A program made the position numbers and the translations under genes. The notes below the pieces were generated by a model. The model worked only from the letters and a program-made list of their open reading frames with translations. It had not been told where the DNA came from and did no database searches. DNA of 64,000 nucleotides from Leucobacter komagatae (lineage in GTDB: Bacteria > Actinomycetota > Actinomycetes > Actinomycetales > Microbacteriaceae): NCBI RefSeq assembly GCF_006716085.1, contig NZ_VFON01000001.1, positions 682,001 through 746,000 of the forward strand. The letters are read 5' to 3'. Shown piece by piece: positions 57,980 through 64,000 of this stretch. The stretch's first letter is position 1, and every line of letters starts with the position of its first letter.

Positions 57980-59206
57980 GTGAGTGAAGCGACGAACGAG
58001 CAGCCCTGGGGCAGGGTCGACGAAGATCGTACGGTCTACGTACGCGAGGGAGAGGGTGAGCGGGCCGTTGGCGCGTTCCCCGACGGCACCCCCGAGGAAG
58101 CCCTGGCCTACTTCGAACGGAAGTTCGCTGACCTCGCGGGCGCGGTGACCCTGCTCGAGGCCCGCATCGCACGCGGCACCGCCGACGCCTCCGTCGCTGG
58201 CACCGTAAAGAAGCTCGAGGAGCAGCTTGTTGAGCCCGCAGCCGTTGGCGACATCGCCGCCCTGCGCGATCGCGTCGCAAAGCTGTCTGAGAAGGCAGCC
58301 GCGTTCGGCGAACAGCAGCAGCAGGAGCGTGAGGCGGCCCGCGAGGAGGCCGTCGCGAAGCGTGAGGCGATCGTTGTTGAGGCCGAGCAGCTCGCTGCGC
58401 AGCCAGAAACTTCGGTCCGGTGGAAGGACACGAGCGCAGCGTTCGAGCGCCTCTTCACCGAGTGGCAGACCGCGCAGAAGTCGGGCCCCCACGTGCCGAA
58501 GCCGCAGGCCGATGCGATGTGGAAGCGTTTCCGGGCCGCCCGCCAGAGCTTCGACACCGCGCGCCGCGCGCACTTCTCGCAGATGGATGCGAACAACAAG
58601 GACGTGAAGGCCCGCAAGGAGCGCCTCATCGCCTCCGCCGAGGCGCTTGCCGACCGCGGCCTCGACGGCATTCCCGCCTACCGTAACCTCCTTGAGGATT
58701 GGAAGCAGGCCGGGCGTGCGAGCCGAAAGCTTGACGACCAGCTCTGGGCTCGCTTCAAGGCGGCCGGCGACGTGCTCTACCAGGCGAAGGCCGAAGAAGT
58801 CGCTCAGACGAACGAGGAGTACCAGGCAAACCTCGTCGCCAAGCAGGCAGTGCTCGACGACGCAAAGCCGATCCTCGAGATCGCTGAGCACTCGGCGGCG
58901 CGGAAGCAGCTCACCACGATCCAGCTCCGCTGGGACGAGATCGGTCGCGTTCCGCGCGAGGCACTGCGCGACATCGAGGGCCAGCTGCGCCGCATCGAAG
59001 ATCACGTCAAGGGCCTCGAAGACGAGCACTGGCGCAAGACGAATCCCGAGACCAAGGCTCGCAGCGAAGGCCTCCGCGGCCAGCTCGAGGCCTCAATCGC
59101 CGAGCTCGAGGCAGAGATCGCCGGGGCGAAGGACGCGAAGGCAAAGGCCAAGGCCGAAGAGGCACTCGCCACGCAGCAGTCGTGGCTCGCGGCGCTCGGA
59201 GACTAA
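57980..59206 (+). CDS. DUF349-domain protein
   Basis: 408 residues, almost all helical, with repeated DUF349 patterns (ETSVRWKDTSAAFERLFTEWQ; NLLEDWKQAGRASRKLDDQLW; KQLTTIQLRWDEIGRVPREAL). The GTG at 57980 is preferred over GTG 57968 because AGGTGA lies 7 bp upstream. Widespread in Actinobacteria, role unknown. Divergent from rarA. Confidence 0.88.
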   Translation: MSEATNEQPWGRVDEDRTVYVREGEGERAVGAFPDGTPEEALAYFERKFADLAGAVTLLEARIARGTADASVAGTVKKLEEQLVEPAAVGDIAALRDRVAKLSEKAAAFGEQQQQEREAAREEAVAKREAIVVEAEQLAAQPETSVRWKDTSAAFERLFTEWQTAQKSGPHVPKPQADAMWKRFRAARQSFDTARRAHFSQMDANNKDVKARKERLIASAEALADRGLDGIPAYRNLLEDWKQAGRASRKLDDQLWARFKAAGDVLYQAKAEEVAQTNEEYQANLVAKQAVLDDAKPILEIAEHSAARKQLTTIQLRWDEIGRVPREALRDIEGQLRRIEDHVKGLEDEHWRKTNPETKARSEGLRGQLEASIAELEAEIAGAKDAKAKAKAEEALATQQSWLAALGD

Positions 59207-59217
59207 TTATCCACAGA

Positions 59218-59256
59218 TGATCGCCCCGCCCTGGTTTTTCCGGGGCGGGGCGATCA
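59218..59256 (+). terminator. Terminator after the DUF349 gene
   Basis: A 13-bp perfect stem TGATCGCCCCGCC/GGCGGGGCGATCA around a T-rich loop lies 12 bp after the stop and is followed by TTCTTGTT. Confidence 0.9.
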
Positions 59257-59266
59257 TTCTTGTTGC

Positions 59267-59833
59267 ATGGCAACCAGGCAACCACCCCGCGTCGATCACT
59301 GGCCGCCGGCACTCCGGTCGGCGGCCGTACTCAGTGGCACGCTCGTCCGAAGCGGGCCGGGCTACCGCGCAGTCTCTTGGCCAGACGGACCCCGCGCACG
59401 CGTCGCGTCGATCGCTGGGTTGCTCGGCGAGAACTTCATCGCCGCCGAGGATACTGCGGCGTGGGTCTGGGGTGTGCGCCGCTCCCCCGGCAGCCCCCTG
59501 CAGCTGCTCACGAGACACGGCCGGGCGCCCGCCACATTCGAGCTCGGTGACGCGCGTGGACTCGTGCGTGTGAGCGCCTACAGGTTCGCCCCGGGCGACA
59601 TTGACGAGGTGGCAGGCCACGGGGTCACGAGCCCCGTGCGCACCGCCTACGACCTCCTGCGCTCAAAGGCCCCGCTCACCGTCCACCGACGCGTCGCGTG
59701 CCGCCTGTTGAGCGCCCAAGACCCGACGCTGCTGGGAAGTCTCACGGCCCGGGCAGCAGGCGCAAGCCTTTCGGACGGCGCCCGCGTGCGCCGTCGGCTG
59801 CGCGAACTCGGCCAGCACGCGCGGGCGCCGTGA
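59267..59833 (+). CDS. Hypothetical protein, AbiEi-C-like
   Basis: 188 residues, not firmly recognised. The pattern RAVSWPDGPRARVASIAGLLGENFIAAEDTAAWVWG and TSPVRTAYDLLRSKAPLTVHR resembles the C-terminal part of type IV antitoxin AbiEi-like proteins common in Actinobacteria, but no partner toxin is adjacent. The ATG lies 11 bp after the terminator hairpin. Confidence 0.55.
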   Translation: MATRQPPRVDHWPPALRSAAVLSGTLVRSGPGYRAVSWPDGPRARVASIAGLLGENFIAAEDTAAWVWGVRRSPGSPLQLLTRHGRAPATFELGDARGLVRVSAYRFAPGDIDEVAGHGVTSPVRTAYDLLRSKAPLTVHRRVACRLLSAQDPTLLGSLTARAAGASLSDGARVRRRLRELGQHARAP

Positions 59834-59886
59834 GGCCCCTGGCTCGTCAGCGCAGTAGTTGTTCAGCGCGCAAGCTCGTCAGCGCA

Positions 59887-62139
59887 CTAGTTCGTGAGTC
59901 GGTACACGTCGTAGACCCCGTCGATGCGCCGCACTGCGTTCAGCACATGGTCGAGGTGCGTCGCGTTTGCCATCTCGAACAGGAACCTGCTGATCGCGAG
60001 GCGTGAGCTCGACGTGTTCACCGACGCCGAAAGAATGTTCACGTGGTGCTCGGAGAGCGTTCGCGTGACGTCAGAGAGCAGGCCTGAGCGGTCGAGCGCC
60101 TCGACCTGAATCTGCACGAGGAAAACACTCTTTGGCGTCGGCGCCCACTCAACCTCGACGACCCGCTCCTGCTGCGTCTGCAGGTTCTTGAAGTTGTGGC
60201 AGTCGGTGCGGTGCACGGACACGCCCTGGCCCTTCGTCACGAAGCCACGGATTTCGTCCCCGGGAACGGGGGTGCAACACTTCGCGAGCTTCGCCAGGAC
60301 GTCAGAGGCACCCTTCACGACGACGCCGCTCGAGGTCGCCCGCGAGGGCTGCGCCCGCGGCGTGTCGACGAGCGGAACGCTGAGCGCGGCCGGCTCGGTG
60401 GATGCCTGGTCGTCAAACAGGTGCGCCGCCACCTTCTCGACGACGGACTGCGCCGAGACGTTCCCCTCGCCGATCGCGGCGTAGAGCGTCGTAACGTCAG
60501 CGTAGTTCAGCTGCAGCGCGACCTGTTGCAGCGCCTCAGAGTTCATGACCTGGTGCAGCGGCAAGCTCTGGCGCCTGAGCGCCTTCGTAAGCTCCTGCTT
60601 GCCGGTCTCGGCCGCCTCCTCGCGGCGCTCCTTCGTGAACCACTGGCGGATCTTGTTCTGAGCGCGCTTGCTCTTCACGAAGTTCAGCCACGACTTGTTC
60701 GGCCCCGAATTCGGATCCTTCGACGTGAACACCTCGACCACGTCGCCGTTTTGCAGCGCGGTCTCGAGCGGAACGAGCCGGCCGTTTACGCGGGCCCCCA
60801 TGGTGCGGTGGCCCACCTCGGTGTGCACCGCGTACGCAAAGTCGACTGTCGTACCGCCCGCGGGAAGCCCAATGACCCGGCCCTTCGGCGTGAACACGTA
60901 GACTTCCTTCGCGCCGATCTCGAAGCGGAGGGCGTCGAGGAACTCGCTCGGATCTTCTGTTTCGGCCTGCCAGTCAGAGATGTGGGCAAGCCAGGCCATA
61001 TCGTTCGACGAGGTCTGCTTGTCGGCGCCGGGCTGGCGCTGCTTGTACTTCCAGTGCGCCGCGACGCCGTACTCCGCGCGTTGATGCATCTCGACCGTGC
61101 GGATCTGGATCTCAACGGCGCGACCGTCGGGCCCGATCACGGTTGTGTGCAGCGACTGGTACAGGTTGAACTTCGGGGTCGCGATGTAGTCCTTGAAACG
61201 CCCGGGAATGGGCGTCCAGCGGGCGTGCACGGCCCCGAGCACGGCGTAGCAGTCACGAATCGAGTTCACCAGCACCCGAATGCCGACGAGGTCGTAGATG
61301 TCGTCGAAGTCGCGCCCGCGCACGATCATCTTCTGGTAGATCGAGTAGAGCTCCTTTGGGCGCCCGGTCACCTCACCCTTGATGCGCGAATCGCGCAGGT
61401 CGGTCTCGATCGAGCCGATCACCTTGCCGACGAGCTCATCCCGCTGGGGGTTGCGCTGCTTCACGAGGTTTTCGATCTCGGCGTAGAGCTTCGGCTTGAG
61501 CACCGCGAACGAGAGATCCTCAAGCTCGGTCTTCATCGACTGGATGCCGAGCCTGTGCGCGAGCGGAGCGTAAATCTCGAGCGTCTCCTGCGCTTTGCGC
61601 TTTGCGGAGTCTCCTGAGACGAAGCCCCACGTGCGCGCGTTGTGCAGCCGGTCTGCGAGCTTGATGACGAGCACGCGAATGTCCTTCGACATCGCAACGA
61701 CCATCTTTCGCACCGTTTCGGCCTGGGCCGAGTCACCGTACTTGACCTTGTCGAGCTTCGTGACGCCGTCGACGAGCATCGCGATTTCCTCGCCGAAGTC
61801 GCGAGTGAGCTCCTCGAGCGAATAGTCGGTGTCCTCGACCGTGTCGTGCAGCAATGCAGCGGCGATCGCGACCGGCGCAACGCCCAGGTCCGCGAGGATC
61901 TTCGACACCGCGATGGGGTGCGTGATGTAGGGCTCGCCGCTCTTGCGCTTCTGGCCGCGGTGGGCGCGCTCCGCCACATCGTATGCCCGGGAGATGACCG
62001 AAAGGTCGGCGCGCGGATAATTCGCGCGCACGGTGCGCATCACCTCTTCGATCGCGCCGTGCGTGGCGCCGCGTGAGAAAATTCGCGGCACCAACCGGCG
62101 CAGCGAAGTCGTACTCGCCTGTGTCGCGTCTGAACTCAC
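59887..62139 (-). CDS. relA: RelA/SpoT homologue, (p)ppGpp synthetase/hydrolase
   Basis: 750 residues, bifunctional RSH. N-terminal HD hydrolase with [10 protein letters not shown], synthetase domain with [21 protein letters not shown] domain, zinc-finger/helical part and C-terminal ACT. The start is GTG at 62139 (or 62142) after GAGGAGG; the open frame from 62187 lacks a ribosome site. Makes and degrades the stringent-response alarmone. Confidence 0.95.
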   Translation of the reverse strand: MSSDATQASTTSLRRLVPRIFSRGATHGAIEEVMRTVRANYPRADLSVISRAYDVAERAHRGQKRKSGEPYITHPIAVSKILADLGVAPVAIAAALLHDTVEDTDYSLEELTRDFGEEIAMLVDGVTKLDKVKYGDSAQAETVRKMVVAMSKDIRVLVIKLADRLHNARTWGFVSGDSAKRKAQETLEIYAPLAHRLGIQSMKTELEDLSFAVLKPKLYAEIENLVKQRNPQRDELVGKVIGSIETDLRDSRIKGEVTGRPKELYSIYQKMIVRGRDFDDIYDLVGIRVLVNSIRDCYAVLGAVHARWTPIPGRFKDYIATPKFNLYQSLHTTVIGPDGRAVEIQIRTVEMHQRAEYGVAAHWKYKQRQPGADKQTSSNDMAWLAHISDWQAETEDPSEFLDALRFEIGAKEVYVFTPKGRVIGLPAGGTTVDFAYAVHTEVGHRTMGARVNGRLVPLETALQNGDVVEVFTSKDPNSGPNKSWLNFVKSKRAQNKIRQWFTKERREEAAETGKQELTKALRRQSLPLHQVMNSEALQQVALQLNYADVTTLYAAIGEGNVSAQSVVEKVAAHLFDDQASTEPAALSVPLVDTPRAQPSRATSSGVVVKGASDVLAKLAKCCTPVPGDEIRGFVTKGQGVSVHRTDCHNFKNLQTQQERVVEVEWAPTPKSVFLVQIQVEALDRSGLLSDVTRTLSEHHVNILSASVNTSSSRLAISRFLFEMANATHLDHVLNAVRRIDGVYDVYRLTN

Positions 62140-62248
62140 CACCGCAGCCTCCTCAACTTCTTGAACGTTACACCAGGGTGTGCGCATTCCTTGAATCGTG
62201 TGTGCGACACCCCCGATTTTCAGCCCTCATCGAACACCGCGGGTGCGC

Positions 62249-62287
62249 GAAAGGGAGCCCGACTCACCGAGACGGACTCCCCTTTCA
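62249..62287 (-). terminator. Hairpin between secF and relA
   Basis: GAAAGGGAGCCCG pairs with CGGACTCCCCTTTC (bulged). On the minus strand it follows secF. No T-run. Plausible but weaker terminator. Confidence 0.45.
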
Positions 62288-62290
62288 CAT

Positions 62291-62350
62291 GCAGTGCGAG
62301 TTCAACCGCAGTGTGCAGTCACCTGCCGTGCGCATTCACCTGCAGTGCGC
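62291..62350. repeat. 17-bp imperfect tandem repeat after secF
   Basis: Three and a half copies of GCAGTGCGCATTCACCT lie in the gap downstream of secF. Confidence 0.8.
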
Positions 62351-62362
62351 TAGCAGCAAGCG

Positions 62363-63379
62363 CTACGACTGAGCGACGAGGTCGACCTCGTCCTGCTTCG
62401 CGCGCTGGCGCAGAATACGCTCGTCGCGCTCCTTGATCTCCTTCTCGCCCGAGCGCAGGTGCGCGTAGGCGGGCGACGCGACGAAGATCGTCGAGTAGGC
62501 GCCGGCGAGAATACCGATGAACAGCGCGAGCGAAATGTCGCGGAGGGTGCCCGCACCAAGCAGGCCCGCACCGACGAACAGGATCGACGCGACCGGCAGA
62601 AGCGCAACAACCGAGGTATTGATCGACCGAACGAGAGTCTGGTTGACGGCCAGGTTGACCGCCTCGCCAAACGTGCGCGAGTCGCTGAGCTCACCGGGGC
62701 TCGTGTTCTCACGGATCTTGTCGAAGACCACGACGGTGTCGTACAGCGAGTAACCGAGGATCGTCAGGAAGCCGATCATCGCGGCGGGGGTAACCTCAAA
62801 GCCCGCGAGTCCGTAGACACCGGCGGTAATGATGAGGTCGTGGAACAGTGCGAGCATCGCGGCCAGCGACATCTTCCAGGTGCGGAAGTAGATCGCCATC
62901 ACGAGCGCCGCGAGCAGGATGAAGACGACGAGCGCAATGATCGCCTGCTTCGTGATGTCCTGCCCCCACACGGGGCCGATGAACGAGTACGTGACCTCGT
63001 CGGCATCGACACCATAGCCCTTCGCGAGCGCCTCGGTGACTGCCTTGTTCTGGGCATCATCGAGCGCCTCGGTCTGCACACGAACGTCGTTCTGACCGAG
63101 CACCGAGATACGCGGCGCACTGCCGGGAAGTGCCTCGGCGACGGCCTTGGCGGCCACGTCTGGGTCACGGTCAGCGCTGTTTGCGACGTGCACCTGGAAC
63201 TGGCTACCGCCGGTGAACTCGATACCGAGCTGGAACCCGCCGCGGAGGAACGGGCCCACAACCGCGATGATCAGCAGGACTGCCGAGATCATGTACCAGA
63301 GCTTGCGCCGACCGACGAAGTCGATCGACTTCTCGCCGGTGTGCAGGGCATTGCCAAATTCAGCGAATGAGCGAGCCAT
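62363..63379 (-). CDS. secF: Preprotein translocase subunit SecF
   Basis: 338 residues, six membrane helices with a large periplasmic domain (FTGGSQFQVHV). The conserved TILGYSLYDTVVVFDKIREN follows helix 4. It assists SecYEG by pulling substrates. The ATG lies 1 bp from the secD stop; a longer upstream frame lies inside secD. Confidence 0.95.
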   Translation of the reverse strand: MARSFAEFGNALHTGEKSIDFVGRRKLWYMISAVLLIIAVVGPFLRGGFQLGIEFTGGSQFQVHVANSADRDPDVAAKAVAEALPGSAPRISVLGQNDVRVQTEALDDAQNKAVTEALAKGYGVDADEVTYSFIGPVWGQDITKQAIIALVVFILLAALVMAIYFRTWKMSLAAMLALFHDLIITAGVYGLAGFEVTPAAMIGFLTILGYSLYDTVVVFDKIRENTSPGELSDSRTFGEAVNLAVNQTLVRSINTSVVALLPVASILFVGAGLLGAGTLRDISLALFIGILAGAYSTIFVASPAYAHLRSGEKEIKERDERILRQRAKQDEVDLVAQS

Positions 63380-63380
63380 G

Positions 63381-64000
63381 TCAGCTCTCCTTTCCTGCGC
63401 CGGCAGACTCGGCTGCCTTGCGCTCGGCAATGGTCTGGCGACGCTCCGCCTCACCACGGCTGCGGGCAACCTTCTTGGCGCTGCCCTTCGTCGGGACGAC
63501 GGGCTCGCGGAACTTCGCGCGCCCCTGGTAGACAGCGCCGAGCTGACGCGGGTCAAGACCCGAGAACTTGTAGCCGCCCGAGTAGACACGCGTACGCGCC
63601 AGCAGGGTCATCATCGGGTGCGTGAACAGCGCGACGACGATCACGTCGACGATCGTGGTCAGGCCGAGCGTGAACGCGAAGCCCTTGACGTTGCCGACGG
63701 CCAGCACGAACAGCACCGCCGCGGCCAGCAGGTTCACGCCATCAGACGCGAGGATCGTGCGCAGTGCACGCTTCCACCCGCCCTCGACGGCTGACGTGAT
63801 GCCGAAGCCGTCGCGCAACTGGTCGCGAATACGCTCGAAGTAGACGATGAACGAGTCGGCCGTGAAGCCGATCGCCACGATAATACCGGCGACACCCGCG
63901 AGCGAGAGTCGGTATCCCTGGCGCCACGAGAAGAACGTGAGCAGGAGGTAGGTGAGGATCGCGGCGATGCCGAGCGAGGCAATCGTGAGCGTGCCGAGTA
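63381..64000 (-). CDS. secD: Preprotein translocase subunit SecD (partial, C-terminal part)
   Basis: The reading frame runs off the window end at 64000 with no stop. Visible are the late membrane helices, GIIVMAIGFTADSFIVYFERIRDQL and TLGLTTIVDVIVVALFTHPMM, typical of actinobacterial SecD. The C-terminal tail is basic. It precedes secF by 1 bp. Confidence 0.9.
   Translation of the reverse strand, partial: LGTLTIASLGIAAILTYLLLTFFSWRQGYRLSLAGVAGIIVAIGFTADSFIVYFERIRDQLRDGFGITSAVEGGWKRALRTILASDGVNLLAAAVLFVLAVGNVKGFAFTLGLTTIVDVIVVALFTHPMMTLLARTRVYSGGYKFSGLDPRQLGAVYQGRAKFREPVVPTKGSAKKVARSRGEAERRQTIAERKAAESAGAGKES

Overview
The window is a high-G+C, densely coded actinobacterial chromosome segment. 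Gene order and protein style suggest Microbacteriaceae, and Leucobacter-like is my best guess. That guess is inference from family resemblance (fabD-fabH-acpP-fabF cluster, actinobacterial-type SecD/SecF, an mIHF domain fused to guanylate kinase, long DUF222/HNH protein, DtxR/IdeR-type iron box); no 16S gene is present to test it.

Layout. 99-3771 (+): fatty-acid synthesis genes fabD, fabH, acpP, fabF, closed by a hairpin. 3843-7259 (-): the EfeUOB iron-uptake operon behind a DtxR/IdeR-like box. 7460-7533: a tRNA with anticodon CAU, whose 3' half is the left attachment site of a 7.4-kb integrated element (7492-14969) that duplicates 44 bp. The element carries a tyrosine integrase, a small excisionase-like HTH protein, an FtsK/SpoIIIE-type ATPase, a separate membrane protein resembling the missing N-terminal half of such a translocase, several small unknown proteins, a divergent HTH regulator with iterated upstream motifs, and an HUH rolling-circle Rep protein. 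This is the gene set of an actinomycete integrative and conjugative element (AICE), reduced to a minimum, and it is the most interesting system in the window. 15320-16603: an IS30-family element inserted in one copy of a duplicated structured repeat.

16955-28861 (-): a DMT-type transporter, then gmk (fused to an mIHF-like domain), pyrF, carB, carA, a membrane PH-like protein, pyrC, pyrB and pyrR in a tightly overlapping pyrimidine operon with a PyrR-binding loop in its leader, then nusB and efp. 28976-37379 is a more accessory stretch: VOC-like protein, thioesterase-like protein, VanZ/RDD membrane protein, a VWA protein and divergent RavA/MoxR-like ATPase, and an NCS1 permease. 37501-43996 (+): a HyuA-like hydantoinase, three consecutive DUF917 (S-methyl-thiohydantoin-desulfurase family) paralogues and a PucR-type regulator, apparently a catabolic cluster for hydantoin-like compounds. 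Short tandem repeats (15-22 bp units) fill many of the gaps here.

44087-62139 (mostly -): a DUF222/HNH protein, a RES-Xre toxin-antitoxin pair, then aroB, aroK, aroC, aroE, mltG, ruvX and alaS in a chain, a small membrane protein, rpsD, rarA, a divergent DUF349 protein and a small hypothetical gene (+), and the RSH (relA/spoT) gene. The right edge holds secF and the C-terminal part of secD (cut by the window end).
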